From Roseisolibacter agri (GTDB lineage: Bacteria > Gemmatimonadota > Gemmatimonadetes > Gemmatimonadales > Gemmatimonadaceae): a DNA stretch of 64,000 bases. The stretch lies in contig NZ_BRXS01000007.1 of the NCBI RefSeq assembly GCF_030159095.1, forward strand, positions 62,001 to 126,000, read 5' to 3'. Below, one piece after another: positions 35,808 to 44,275 of the stretch (position 1 is its first letter; the number at the start of each line of letters is the position of its first letter). The notes below the pieces were generated by a model. It was not told where the DNA came from. It searched no databases and saw only the letters and a program-made list of their open reading frames with translations. A program made the position numbers and the translations under genes.

Positions 35808-36115
35808 GATGCCGTGCCATCGTCCGAGCGGTCGCGGGCCTGCTGGAGTGTGCCCGACGGTCGGGGACACGGGAGAGCGGTGGAGGGACGCCTGGGCGGG
35901 CGAGCGGAGGCGGGCAGGGCGGATCGCTGTTCTAACCGCCACGCGGAGGGTCGGCAAGCCGGCCACGCCGGGAGGGCGCCCGCGTCTCCACCGAACCTCC
36001 ACATCGTCTCCGCGCCGTCTCCAAGCATCGCGCGCGCCTCACGCGCACCGTGTGGCCCATGCGACGCGGCGCGACCGCGCCCGTCGCCACACCGGACCGC
36101 GCGATGGAGGCGATC
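35808..36115. other. 308-base intergenic region between divergent genes
   Basis: It separates the CHAT gene (minus) from the selenium-binding protein gene (plus) and must hold promoters for both. No consensus promoter pair, repeat or conserved gene was recognised. If the CHAT protein starts at its alternative upstream GTG, up to about 70 bases of this stretch are coding. The stretch near 35930 (TGTTCTAACC) is the most A/T-rich point. Confidence 0.45.
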
Positions 36116-37522
36116 ATGGCTCGACTGCTCCCGGATCCCACGTTCTACCCGTCCCCCGGCATGGCCGCCGAGGCGCCGGCGGAGTCGCTGGCCTACGTCG
36201 CGCTGCTGACGCAGGGCACCAACGGGAAGAAGGACGCGCTCGGCGTCGTCGACGCGGATCCGGCGTCGCCCGAGTACGGCCGGCTCGTCGGGCGGCTCGA
36301 CCTGCCGCACGGCGGCAACGAGCTGCACCACTTCGGCTGGAACGCGTGCAGCTCGCACCTGTGCGCCTTCGCGCCCAACCCGCACGTCGAGCGGCGCTAC
36401 CTCGTGCTGCCGGGCACCAACAGCTCGCGCATCCACGTCGTCGACACCGCGCCCGACCCGCGCGCGCCGCGGCTCGTGAAGGTGATCGAGGGCGAGGAGG
36501 TGATGCGGAAGACGGGCTACGCCGCGCCGCACACCGTGCACTGCGGGCCCGACGGCATCTACATGAACGCGCTCGGCGCGCCCGACGGCGACGGCCCGGG
36601 CGGCATCTTCGTGCTCGACCACGAGACGTTCGAGGTGAAGGGGCGCTGGGAGCGCGAGCGCGGGCCGCAGTACCTGTCGTACGACTTCTGGTGGCACCTC
36701 GGGCACGACGTCATGATCACCAGCGAGTGGGGCACGCCCAACATGGTGAAGGACGGCGTGAACCCCGAGCTGCTGCTCGCCGGGAAGTACGGCAACGCGC
36801 TGCACGTGTGGGACCTCAAGCACCGCACGCACCTGCAGAAGCTGGAGCTGGGCGCCGAGCAGCAGATGGTGCTGGAGCTGCGGCCGGCGCACGATCCGCG
36901 GCGCGCCTACGGCTTCGTCGGCGTGGTCATGAGCCTCGCGGACCTCTCCAGCTCCATCTGGATGTGGTTCCGCGACGAGGTCACCGGCCGCTGGGACGTG
37001 CGCAAGGTGATCACGATCCCGGCCGAGCCGGCGGATCCCGCGGACCTGCCGCCGCTGCTGCAGGGGTTCAAGGCGGTGCCGCCGCTCGTCACCGACATCA
37101 ACCTCTCGCTCGACGACCGCTTCCTCTACGTGAGCTGCTGGGGCACCGGTGAGCTGCGGCAGTACGACGTCAGCGATCCCACCGAGCCGCGGCTCACCGG
37201 CACGCTGCGCATCGGCGGCATCGTCAACCGCACGCCGCATCCGCGGGCCGACGGGCGCGCGCTCAACGGCGGGCCGCAGATGGTCGAGGTGAGCCGCGAC
37301 GGACGCCGCGTGTACCTGACGAACGGGCTCTACTCGCCGTGGGACGCGCAGTTCTATCCCGACGGCATCCGTGGCTGGATGGCGAAGATCGACGCCGATC
37401 CAAACGGCGGCATCGCGTTCGACCGCGACTTCCTCGTCGAGTTCGAGGACGGATTGCGGCCGCACCAGGTCCGCCTGCAGGGGGGCGACGCGTCCTCGGA
37501 CTCGTTCTGCTACGCGGAGTAG
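36116..37522 (+). CDS. Selenium-binding protein 56 family (methanethiol oxidase)
   Basis: A 468-residue propeller protein of the SBP56/SELENBP1 family; characterised members oxidise methanethiol to formaldehyde, sulfide and peroxide using copper. The start at ATG 36116 has GGAGG five bases upstream and matches the usual N-terminus (LLPDPTFYPSPGMAAEAPAE). Family blocks are NELHHFGWNACSSHLCAF, APHTVHCGPDGIYMNALG, YDFWWHLGHDVMITSEWGTP, PLVTDINLSLDDRFLYVSCW and GGPQMVEVSRDGRRVYLTNG, followed by LYSPWDAQFYPDGIRGWM. The usual CSSC near residue 78 reads CSSH here. Many bacterial homologues carry a Tat signal; this one has none, so it may be cytoplasmic. It is followed after three bases by a His-rich membrane protein that probably works with it. 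Confidence 0.85.
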   Translation: MARLLPDPTFYPSPGMAAEAPAESLAYVALLTQGTNGKKDALGVVDADPASPEYGRLVGRLDLPHGGNELHHFGWNACSSHLCAFAPNPHVERRYLVLPGTNSSRIHVVDTAPDPRAPRLVKVIEGEEVMRKTGYAAPHTVHCGPDGIYMNALGAPDGDGPGGIFVLDHETFEVKGRWERERGPQYLSYDFWWHLGHDVMITSEWGTPNMVKDGVNPELLLAGKYGNALHVWDLKHRTHLQKLELGAEQQMVLELRPAHDPRRAYGFVGVVMSLADLSSSIWMWFRDEVTGRWDVRKVITIPAEPADPADLPPLLQGFKAVPPLVTDINLSLDDRFLYVSCWGTGELRQYDVSDPTEPRLTGTLRIGGIVNRTPHPRADGRALNGGPQMVEVSRDGRRVYLTNGLYSPWDAQFYPDGIRGWMAKIDADPNGGIAFDRDFLVEFEDGLRPHQVRLQGGDASSDSFCYAE

Positions 37523-37525
37523 ACG

Positions 37526-38182
37526 ATGACGGACACGCAGCTGCCGTGGCTGTCGCTGCTGCTCCTGGGCGCGGCGCACGGGGTGAACCCGGCGATGGGC
37601 TGGCTCTTCGCCGTGGGGCGCGGGCTGCAGACGAGGGACCGGCGCGCGGTGTGGCGCGCGCTCGGTCCGCTCGCCGTCGGCCACGCGCTGGCGATCGCGG
37701 TCGCCGTGCTGCTCGCGGTCTCGCTCAGGCAGGTGCTGCCGCTGCGCGGGCTGCGGTGGGTCGTCGCGGCGGCGCTGCTCGCGGTCGGCGTCGATGGGCT
37801 CGTGCGCCACCGGCACGTGCGGCTGGGCGGCATGCGCGTGAACGCGCGCGAGCTCGCGACCTGGTCGTTCCTGATGGCGTCCGCGCACGGCGCCGGGCTG
37901 ATGGTGCTCCCGTTCGTGCTCGGCGCCGCGGCGCCGGCGCCGGGCGGGATGCATCATCACCACACCGCGCCCGTCCTCGCGGCGGGCGCGGGCAGCGCGG
38001 GCGCGATCGGCGTCACGGCGCCGCTGGTCCACACGCTCGGCTATCTCGCGGCGACGCTCGTCCTCGCGGTCGTCGTCTACGAGAAGGTGGGGCTGCGCAT
38101 CCTGCGGCGCGCGTGGATCAACCTGAACGCGATCTGGTCGGCGGCGCTGATCGTCGCGGCGGTCGCGGCGATCGCGATGTGA
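37526..38182 (+). CDS. Six-helix membrane protein, candidate metal transporter partner of SBP56
   Basis: A 218-residue membrane protein with about six hydrophobic helices. Conserved-looking histidines lie inside or at the ends of helices: LLLLGAAHGVNPAMGWLFAV, LAVGHALAIAVAVLLAV, MASAHGAGLMVLPFVLG, a loop with MHHHHTAP, and LVHTLGYLAATLVLAVVV. This arrangement resembles nickel/cobalt and HupE/UreH-type permeases, although their exact signature is absent. The ATG is three bases after the stop of the SBP56 gene, with GGAG inside that gene, so the pair is co-translated. A role in supplying or exporting copper for the methanethiol oxidase is inferred. The 3' end overlaps the convergent regulator gene by 65 bases. 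Confidence 0.65.
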   Translation: MTDTQLPWLSLLLLGAAHGVNPAMGWLFAVGRGLQTRDRRAVWRALGPLAVGHALAIAVAVLLAVSLRQVLPLRGLRWVVAAALLAVGVDGLVRHRHVRLGGMRVNARELATWSFLMASAHGAGLMVLPFVLGAAAPAPGGMHHHHTAPVLAAGAGSAGAIGVTAPLVHTLGYLAATLVLAVVVYEKVGLRILRRAWINLNAIWSAALIVAAVAAIAM

Positions 38183-39401
38183 CGGCCGCGCGATCGTCGT
38201 CGGCGGCCAGGAAGCGGCGCACCTCGTCGGTGAAGCGCGCCCACGCGGGCTCGGTCTCCAGCAGCACGTGGTTGCGGCTCTCCAGCGAGATGAACCGCGC
38301 ACCCGGCACGAGCGCCGCGAGCAGACGCCCCTGGTCGAACGGGATGACGGCGTCGCCGGTCGCGTGCAGCACGAGCGTCGGCGCCCGCACGAGGGGCGCC
38401 AGCTCGGACACGTCGATCGTCGACGCCGTCGACCGCAGGCGCACCGCGATCTCGGGCGTGGTCGTGATGCGCTGGAGGTCGCTGAACCACCGCAGCTGCT
38501 CGGGCGTGCCCTCGGGGAGGAAGCGCGCCGCGAAGAAGAGGCGGAACGCCGGGTTGTCGCGGCCCCAGCCGAGCGGCATCTGGCGCATCACCAGCTCCGC
38601 CTCCTCGCGCTCCTCGGCCGTGCGCGCGCGCGTGAGGGCGCCCTGCACGTAGCCGCCGTAGAGCACGAGCCGCGACACCCGCTCCGGGTGACGCGCCGCG
38701 TACGCGATGGCCACCGCGCACCCCTGCGAGAGCGCGAGCAGCGGGAAGCGCTCCAGCCCCAGCGCGTCGACGACCGTCTCGAGGTCGTGCACCCACGCGT
38801 CGAACGACAGGTCGGCGACGTCGCGGTCGGAGAGCCCGCATCCACGCTCGTCGTAGCGCACCAGCGTGTGGTCGCGCGACAGCTCGCGCAGCCAGTGCTG
38901 CCACACCGGGCTCTCCCAGTCGTGCTCGAGGTGCGTCAGCCAGTTCGCGGGCTTCACCAGCGGCGGGCCCGTGCCGCTCGTCGCGTGGGCGATGCGCACG
39001 CCGTCCGTGGCGGTGGCGAAGCGGATGTGCTGCTCCAGCGTCGCCGGACCGCCCGTCGCCGCGGCCGTCCGCTCGACGACGTCGGCGACGACGCGGAACC
39101 CGAGCCCGTGCACGGTGCGGATCACGCGCTGTGCTGTGCCGTCGTCGCCGAGCGCCTGGCGCGCCGCCTTGATGCGGCTGTTGAGCGTTGTCGGGGCGAC
39201 GTAGCGGTGGCCCCAGACCGCGTCGAGCAGCTCCTCCTTGGGCACCACGCGGTCGCGCCGCGCGAACAGGTGCGCGAGCACGTCGAACACCTGTGGCTCG
39301 ACGTGCTGCGGCTCGCTGCCGCGCCGCAGCTCATGCAGGCGCGTGTCCAGCTCGTACGCGCCGCAGGCGTAGACCACGCCGTCGGTCGGTGTCGTCGCCA
39401 T
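38118..39401 (-). CDS. OmpR-type DNA-binding domain fused to alpha/beta hydrolase
   Basis: A 427-residue fusion. Residues about 8-105 form a winged helix (YELDTRLHELRRGSEPQHVE, PQVFDVLAHLFARRDRVVPK, TTLNSRIKAARQALGDDG, RVIRTVHGLGFRVV) as in CadC/OmpR regulators. Residues about 125-400 form a complete alpha/beta hydrolase: LVRYDERGCGLSDR, nucleophile elbow FPLLALSQGCAVAIAYAARH (Ser near 222), APTLVLHATGDAVIPFDQG (Asp) and ISLESRNHVLLETEPAW (His). Catalytic residues are intact, so the hydrolase may be a ligand sensor or an active enzyme coupled to DNA binding. There is no membrane helix. Adenylate-cyclase-like regulators with such fusions occur, but the targets are unknown. The start at ATG 39401 fits the usual N-terminus. 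Confidence 0.8.
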   Translation of the reverse strand: MATTPTDGVVYACGAYELDTRLHELRRGSEPQHVEPQVFDVLAHLFARRDRVVPKEELLDAVWGHRYVAPTTLNSRIKAARQALGDDGTAQRVIRTVHGLGFRVVADVVERTAAATGGPATLEQHIRFATATDGVRIAHATSGTGPPLVKPANWLTHLEHDWESPVWQHWLRELSRDHTLVRYDERGCGLSDRDVADLSFDAWVHDLETVVDALGLERFPLLALSQGCAVAIAYAARHPERVSRLVLYGGYVQGALTRARTAEEREEAELVMRQMPLGWGRDNPAFRLFFAARFLPEGTPEQLRWFSDLQRITTTPEIAVRLRSTASTIDVSELAPLVRAPTLVLHATGDAVIPFDQGRLLAALVPGARFISLESRNHVLLETEPAWARFTDEVRRFLAADDDRAAVTSRSPRPPRRSAPPTRSRSG

Positions 39402-39510
39402 CGGGTCGCAGCGGGTGGTGGGCACGCGCGACGCGGGTGCCCGGACGCCCCAGCTTGCAGGCGGCCCCCACGAGGCGCAAGCGGCCCCGCGCGTGGCGCT
39501 CGCTGCGTGC

Positions 39511-40572
39511 TCAGCGCGTGATCGGCGGCAGCGCGCGCAGGAAGGCCGCCAGCCGCTCGCCCCACACCGCCGGCTGCGAGTGCGTGCCGTGGCCGCGCGT
39601 GCGCTCGCTGGTCGGGATCAGCACGTACTCGCCGCGCGGCACGGCCGGCATCAGGCGCTCCATCAGCCCCAGCTCCGGCGGGTTCACGAAGTCGTCGGCC
39701 GAGTTGATGGCGAGCACCGGCACGGTGACCTTCGCGAGGAGCGGCGACGGGTCGTAGTCGCGCGACGCCTCGAACGCGTAGATCACGTCGTTCGCGTCCT
39801 GCGCGCGCGCCTGCCGGTCGAGATAGACGAGGATCGCCGAGTCGGCCTGCGCACGCGTGGGCGCCTGGCGGTGCTGCACGAGCGGCGCGGACGTCATCAC
39901 GAACAGCACGCCCATCGCCGCGCGCAGCCCGCGCACGGGCGGCTGCGCGTAGTCGCCGGCCCGCCACTCCGGGTCGCTCGTGATGTCGTCGACGATCAGC
40001 CTCCGGATCATGCGGTTGCGCCCCGCGATGGGCGCGGGCGCGCACGCCAGCGGCACGAGCGCGTCGGCGAAGCCCGCGTGCCGCGTGCCCCACACCCACG
40101 CGTGCATGCACCCCATCGACGTCCCCATCACGAGTCGCAGGTGCCCGACGCCAAGGCCGTCGACCAGCAGGCGGCGCTGCGCGTCCACCATGTCGTCGTA
40201 CGTGTACTTCGGGAACCGCATGCGCAGCCCGTCGCTCGGCTTGCTCGACCGGCCGTGGCCGATGCCGTCGGGCAGCACGACGTAGTGCGCCGTGGTGTCG
40301 AGCGGCGCGCCCGGCGCGAACAGCGGCGACATCGGCGCCACGAGTCCCGTGCCCGTGCCGGTCGTGCCATGCAGCAGGAGCACCGCGTTGCGCACGACGC
40401 CGTCGGCGCCGCGCCGCGGGCGGCCGAGCGTCGTGTAGTGGATGCGGAGCTCGGGGAGCGTCTCGCCGCTGGCGAAGCGGAAGTCGCGGATGACGTGGTC
40501 GCCCTCAGTGCGCTGCGCGGCGGCGGGCGTCAGGGCGACGAGGGACAGCAGGAGGCCGGAGAGGAGTCGCAT
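39511..40572 (-). CDS. Exported homoserine O-acetyltransferase-like alpha/beta hydrolase
   Basis: A 353-residue protein with a signal peptide (LLSGLLLSLVALTPAAAQ) and an alpha/beta hydrolase of the homoserine acetyltransferase (MetX) group: LRIHYTTLGRPRRGADG, VLLLHGTTGTG, LPDGIGHGRSSKPSDGLRMR, FPKYTYDDMVDAQRRLLVDG, nucleophile elbow VMGTSMGCMHAW (Ser near 147), VLAINSADDFVNPPEL (Asp) and GHGTHSQPAVWGE (His). A signal peptide argues against methionine synthesis; exported members are probably esterases or acyl transferases of unknown substrate. The ATG at 40572 was chosen because it begins the signal. It is divergent from the nucleotidyltransferase gene, sharing only 65 bases. Confidence 0.8.
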   Translation of the reverse strand: MRLLSGLLLSLVALTPAAAQRTEGDHVIRDFRFASGETLPELRIHYTTLGRPRRGADGVVRNAVLLLHGTTGTGTGLVAPMSPLFAPGAPLDTTAHYVVLPDGIGHGRSSKPSDGLRMRFPKYTYDDMVDAQRRLLVDGLGVGHLRLVMGTSMGCMHAWVWGTRHAGFADALVPLACAPAPIAGRNRMIRRLIVDDITSDPEWRAGDYAQPPVRGLRAAMGVLFVMTSAPLVQHRQAPTRAQADSAILVYLDRQARAQDANDVIYAFEASRDYDPSPLLAKVTVPVLAINSADDFVNPPELGLMERLMPAVPRGEYVLIPTSERTRGHGTHSQPAVWGERLAAFLRALPPITR

Positions 40573-40637
40573 GGCCCCAAGGTAGCCGACGCGCCGAGGG
40601 GCGGGGCGGAGGCTGGCGGTCCGCGACGGCGCTTCGC

Positions 40638-42008
40638 ATGTTGGCCGGGCGTTGGACCGATGCCGCCGTCCGCTCCGCGTGGATCGCCGTCGCCATGCCC
40701 TGTGCCGCTCCTCCGTTCGCGCGGGTCGCCACCTGCCCCGGTCCGACCGGACTGCCAGTTGCGTCGCGCTGTCCACGCTGCGCGCGAGGCACCTGCCTCG
40801 CCGCGGGCACCAAGTTCCGCGCCGACTGCCCGGGGCCGGGCGGGCTGCCGGCGGCGAAGGTCTGCCCCGAGTGCCGCGCACGCGCCAACCTGCGCGACCG
40901 CCGCGCCAGCATGTCGAACCTGCTGCTGCAGCCCGGCGTCACGGGCGCGCAGCTCCAGCGGGGGTGGACGCAGCGCGTCGAGGCGATCGTGCAGCAGATG
41001 TTCGTGGACGCGTTCGCGGGCAACGAGCCCTGTCGCTACGCGTTCTGCATCGCCGGCTCGGGCGCACGCCACGAGGCCTCGCCCTTCTCGGACCTCGACT
41101 GCTTCCTCCTCCTCGAGGACGACAGCGCCGCCAACGTCACCTTCTTCCGCAACGCGTCGAAGCAGGTCAGCGACCTGCTGCTCGCGCTCGACTATGGCAG
41201 CGGCCTCCGGTTCTGCAACCTGATGTCGCCGCTCGGCTGCCCCGGCGACCCGACCGCGCCGGAGCTGATGCGGACGCCGCACAACATGGCCGACGTCGTG
41301 GAGTGGCCGGACGCGCGCGCGAACGCGCACGTGAAGGGCGGGCTGCAGGAGAACCGCTTCCTCTTCGGCACCCAGCAGCTGCACACCGACTTCGTGACCG
41401 ACCTGAACAACGTCGTGAACAAGACGTGCTTCACCTTCTCGTCGCGCGTGACGATCACGCGCGGGAAGCAGATGGGGCTCGACACCATCCGGAAGCTGCT
41501 GGCGGACCGCGAGTACGCGCCGCCGCAGAAGACGGATCAGTGGTTCCACGTGAAGAACCAGTTCTACCGCCCCCCGCAGTTCATCGCCAAGGGGCTCGCG
41601 TGGTTCTACGGCGTCCCGGACGTGAACACCGTGCAGCAGCTCGACGCGCTGGTCCTCGGCAACCACATGAGCCGGTCGGTGGCCAACAACTTCAAGCCGA
41701 TCCTCGACGTCATGGCGCGGCTGCGCTTCAAGCTGCACCTCGACCGCGAGGGGGAGAAGGACTTCGTCTACGTGGCGGCCGCGACGCGCGACGCGGAGAT
41801 CGCCCGCATCAACGGGCTCGTGACGACCACCAAGGAGGAGCGCGACCTGCGGACGCGGCTGCAGCAGGGCACGCTGCTCACGGCGCAGGAGCGCGCCGAC
41901 CTCGTCGCGGTGATCCCGAACCTGCACTACATCATGCGGCTCGCGGCGGAGTTCCTGAGGGAGAAGGAGAAGGTGCTGGGCAAGCGCAACAACCCCTTCC
42001 TGGCCTGA
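40638..42008 (+). CDS. DUF294/GlnD-type nucleotidyltransferase with duplicated Cys motifs
   Basis: A protein of up to 456 residues. The N-terminus holds two similar Cys motifs, CPGPTGLPVASRCPRC (about residues 33-48) and CPGPGGLPAAKVCPEC (about 64-79), each with the pattern C-P-G-P-x-G-L-P-x-A-x-x-C-P-x-C; together they could bind one or two zinc ions. A nucleotidyltransferase of the DUF294/GlnD type follows (about 120-240): YAFCIAGSGARHEASPFSDL with the metal pair in SDLDCFLLLED. A helical C-terminal half follows (QFIAKGLAWFYGVPDVNTVQ, NLHYIMRLAAEFLREKEK). The transferred nucleotide and target are unknown; relatives modify proteins or lie in cAMP-binding fusions. A shorter start at ATG 40695 is possible and keeps both Cys motifs. 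Confidence 0.7.
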   Translation: MLAGRWTDAAVRSAWIAVAMPCAAPPFARVATCPGPTGLPVASRCPRCARGTCLAAGTKFRADCPGPGGLPAAKVCPECRARANLRDRRASMSNLLLQPGVTGAQLQRGWTQRVEAIVQQMFVDAFAGNEPCRYAFCIAGSGARHEASPFSDLDCFLLLEDDSAANVTFFRNASKQVSDLLLALDYGSGLRFCNLMSPLGCPGDPTAPELMRTPHNMADVVEWPDARANAHVKGGLQENRFLFGTQQLHTDFVTDLNNVVNKTCFTFSSRVTITRGKQMGLDTIRKLLADREYAPPQKTDQWFHVKNQFYRPPQFIAKGLAWFYGVPDVNTVQQLDALVLGNHMSRSVANNFKPILDVMARLRFKLHLDREGEKDFVYVAAATRDAEIARINGLVTTTKEERDLRTRLQQGTLLTAQERADLVAVIPNLHYIMRLAAEFLREKEKVLGKRNNPFLA

Positions 42009-42021
42009 TGCGGGGCGGGGC

Positions 42022-42753
42022 TCAGCGCGCGGGGGACGCCGGCCGCCCGCTTCCGCGCAGCGCCCGCGTCTCGGCCGACGGCTCGGCGCCGTACTCGCGC
42101 TTCAGCCGCCGCGCGAAGTCCTCGTAGACGTACACAGCGCCGGCGCGGTCGCCCAGCCGGTCGAGCAGCTGCATCACGCGGCGCAGCATCCGCTCGTCGG
42201 TGGGCGCGAGCATGACGGCCTGTCGCGCGTAGCGCGTCGAGACCGTGTGGTGGCCCGCCTCCTCCGAGCGCGCGGCGATGCTCCACGCGGCGGCCGCGGC
42301 GCGGTCGCGCAGCGCGGTGCGCGTGCGCTCCAGCCAGTCCTCGAACTCGCCCGCCTCGGGGACGTAGAAGCCCGGCAGCAGGTCGCGGCGATAGAGGTCG
42401 AGCGCCTGCTCGTACGCGTGGCGCTCGACGGCCTCCTCGAACGCGAGCGCGTCGCACCAGAGCGCGCCCTCCGCGAGTCCGATCTCCTCGTCGCCGCGCG
42501 CGGCCAGCGCGTCGGGGCCCAGCGTGCGCCGCACCGCGTGCACGGCCTTGCGGAGGGCGGCCCGGGCGTGCTCCTGGTCCAGCTCCGGCCAGAGCAGCCC
42601 GACCAGCCGGTCGCGCCGGTGCAGGGTGCCCGGGCGCTCCAGCGCGAGGTAGGCCAGCAGCGCCACGCACTTGGACTGGGAGAGGAGCGCGTCCGCGGCG
42701 GCCGGGTCGACGCCACGCAGGTCGGTCGTGCCGAGCAGGCGGAGTTCGAGCAT
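42022..42753 (-). CDS. SARP-type transcriptional activator (winged helix plus BTAD)
   Basis: A 243-residue regulator with an OmpR-like winged helix (about residues 1-95; LELRLLGTTDLRGVDPAAAD, SQSKCVALLAYLALERPGTL, HRRDRLVGLLWPELDQEHAR, AALRKAVHAVRRTLGPDALA) and a BTAD helical domain (about 100-240; YEQALDLYRRDLLPGFYVPE, GEFEDWLERTRTALRDRAAA, MLRRVMQLLDRLGDRAGAVY, FARRLKREYGAEPSAETRAL). This is the minimal SARP layout with no ATPase or TPR extension. Such proteins bind direct repeats near their targets. It is divergent from the subtilisin gene (182 bases shared), a natural candidate target. The ATG at 42753 is placed at the usual family N-terminus. Confidence 0.82.
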   Translation of the reverse strand: MLELRLLGTTDLRGVDPAAADALLSQSKCVALLAYLALERPGTLHRRDRLVGLLWPELDQEHARAALRKAVHAVRRTLGPDALAARGDEEIGLAEGALWCDALAFEEAVERHAYEQALDLYRRDLLPGFYVPEAGEFEDWLERTRTALRDRAAAAAWSIAARSEEAGHHTVSTRYARQAVMLAPTDERMLRRVMQLLDRLGDRAGAVYVYEDFARRLKREYGAEPSAETRALRGSGRPASPAR

Positions 42754-42935
42754 GGCGCGAACGTACGACCGGCCAGGGAACGCCGGAAGAGCGGCAAAAG
42801 GAACGCTCGAAGCACGGGCGCGGGACGCGTCGCGCACGATCCGGGAACCGGGGTGCCGGAGATTCATCCACGAGTGCAGCACCGACGTGCACCGCGCTGC
42901 AGGCCAGCTCCGAGCCCACTCCCGAGGACACGACC

Positions 42936-44186
42936 ATGCGTACCACCGCCGCCCTTCGCGCCGACTCCCGCCTCGCCCTGGCCGCCGCCGCGTCGGCTGC
43001 CCTCGTCCTCAACGGCTGCGCCGATCCCAGCGCCGTCGCCGCCCCGCGCGCCTCCGCCGCGCCGGCCGCGGCCGACCGTCCGACGCTCGACCGCGACGGC
43101 GCGCCGGGGCTGGAGCGCGTCACCCTCCACGTCATGTTCAGGCGGGGGCTCGACGACGTGCCGGGCCGCGCCGCGCGGCTGGCCGATCGGCATGGGGGGA
43201 GCGCGCGTCACGTCTGGCCGAACCTGGGCGGCCTCGCGCTCGAGCTGCCCGCGCACGCCGCGGCCGCGGTGCTGCAGCGGCTGGCCGAGGATCCGGACGT
43301 CGAGACGGCGTCGCCCGAGGTCACCTTCCGGACGACGACGGAGCAGCTCGGCCCGACGTGGGGGCTGGACCGCATCGACGAGCGCGATCGGCCGATGGAC
43401 GGGCGCTACGTGTACCAGCGGCAGGGCGCCGGCGTGCACGTCTACGTGATGGACACCGGCATCCTCGCGACGCACACCGAGTTCGGGAGCCGGGTCGGCA
43501 CGGGCGCCACGTTCATCTTCGACGGGCGCACGGCGCGCACCGACTGCAACGGCCACGGGACGCACGTCGCCAGCACGGTCGGCGGCACGACCTGGGGCGT
43601 CGCGAAGATGGTCATGCTGCACCCGATCCGCGTGCTCGGCTGCGACGGCACGAGCGTCGGCGCGAGCGTGATGAACGGCCTCGAATGGATCCTCGCGAAC
43701 GGCGTGCGGCAGTACAGCATCGTCAACATGAGCCTCGGCGGCGGCGCCAGCTCGTCGCTCGACGCGGCCGTGCGGAACCTCGTCGACGCCGGCTTCTTCG
43801 TGGTCGTGGCGGCGGGCAACGACAACGCGGACGCCTGCACGGTGTCGCCGGCCCGCGAGCCGAAGGCCTACACGGTCGCCGCCAGCACGAGCCTCGACCG
43901 GCGCCGGCTGACGTCGAACTTCGGGCCGTGCGTCGACATCTTCGCCCCCGGCCAGATGATCGTCGGCGCGAGCCCGGCCAGCACGACGGCGCGCGACACG
44001 CTGAGCGGCACGTCGATGGCCGCGCCGCACGTCGCCGGCGCCGCGGCGCTCCTGCTCTCGAAGGGGGGCTCGGCCTACATGCCCATCCTCGGCGCGCTGC
44101 TGTCGGGCAACGCGAGCATGGGCAAGATCACGGAGGCGGGCGCGGGCTCGCCGAACCGGCTCCTCTACATGGGCTTCATCGACTGA
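42936..44186 (+). CDS. Subtilisin (S8, proteinase-K-like) lipoprotein
   Basis: A 416-residue secreted serine protease. It has a lipoprotein signal (LALAAAASAALVLNGC, Cys28), an inhibitor-I9-like propeptide (about 50-125; LERVTLHVMFRRGLDDVPGR, VLQRLAEDPDVETASPEVTF) and a catalytic domain with Asp in HVYVMDTGILATH (about 171), His in DCNGHGTHVAST (about 209) and Ser in TLSGTSMAAPHVAGA (about 359). The oxyanion Asn is in VVVAAGNDNADACT. The triad is complete, so it should be active after propeptide removal. The paired cysteines in the catalytic domain follow the proteinase-K pattern. ATG 42936 has GAGGA about 8 bases upstream. A 20-bp hairpin follows the stop. Confidence 0.88.
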   Translation: MRTTAALRADSRLALAAAASAALVLNGCADPSAVAAPRASAAPAAADRPTLDRDGAPGLERVTLHVMFRRGLDDVPGRAARLADRHGGSARHVWPNLGGLALELPAHAAAAVLQRLAEDPDVETASPEVTFRTTTEQLGPTWGLDRIDERDRPMDGRYVYQRQGAGVHVYVMDTGILATHTEFGSRVGTGATFIFDGRTARTDCNGHGTHVASTVGGTTWGVAKMVMLHPIRVLGCDGTSVGASVMNGLEWILANGVRQYSIVNMSLGGGASSSLDAAVRNLVDAGFFVVVAAGNDNADACTVSPAREPKAYTVAASTSLDRRRLTSNFGPCVDIFAPGQMIVGASPASTTARDTLSGTSMAAPHVAGAAALLLSKGGSAYMPILGALLSGNASMGKITEAGAGSPNRLLYMGFID

Positions 44187-44196
44187 ACCAGATGCG

Positions 44197-44246
44197 GCAC
44201 GCACGCGGGGCCGGCGTCCTCCGGGGCGCCGGCCCCGCGTGCGTGC
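44197..44246. terminator. Perfect 20-bp hairpin after the subtilisin gene
   Basis: Arms 44197-44216 and 44227-44246 are exact inverted complements with a 10-base loop. It begins 10 bases after the subtilisin stop and ends about 30 bases before the MFS start on the same strand, so it probably ends the subtilisin transcript. The MFS promoter must lie within or just after the hairpin or upstream of it. Confidence 0.82.
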
Positions 44247-44275
44247 ACGGTCTGCGTCGTGCGTGGGACGCGCGC

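Noticed and set aside
35423..38302. 959-residue open frame opposite SBP56 and part of the CHAT gene
   Set aside because: Arg-rich and motif-free; the plus-strand SBP56 gene is well supported.
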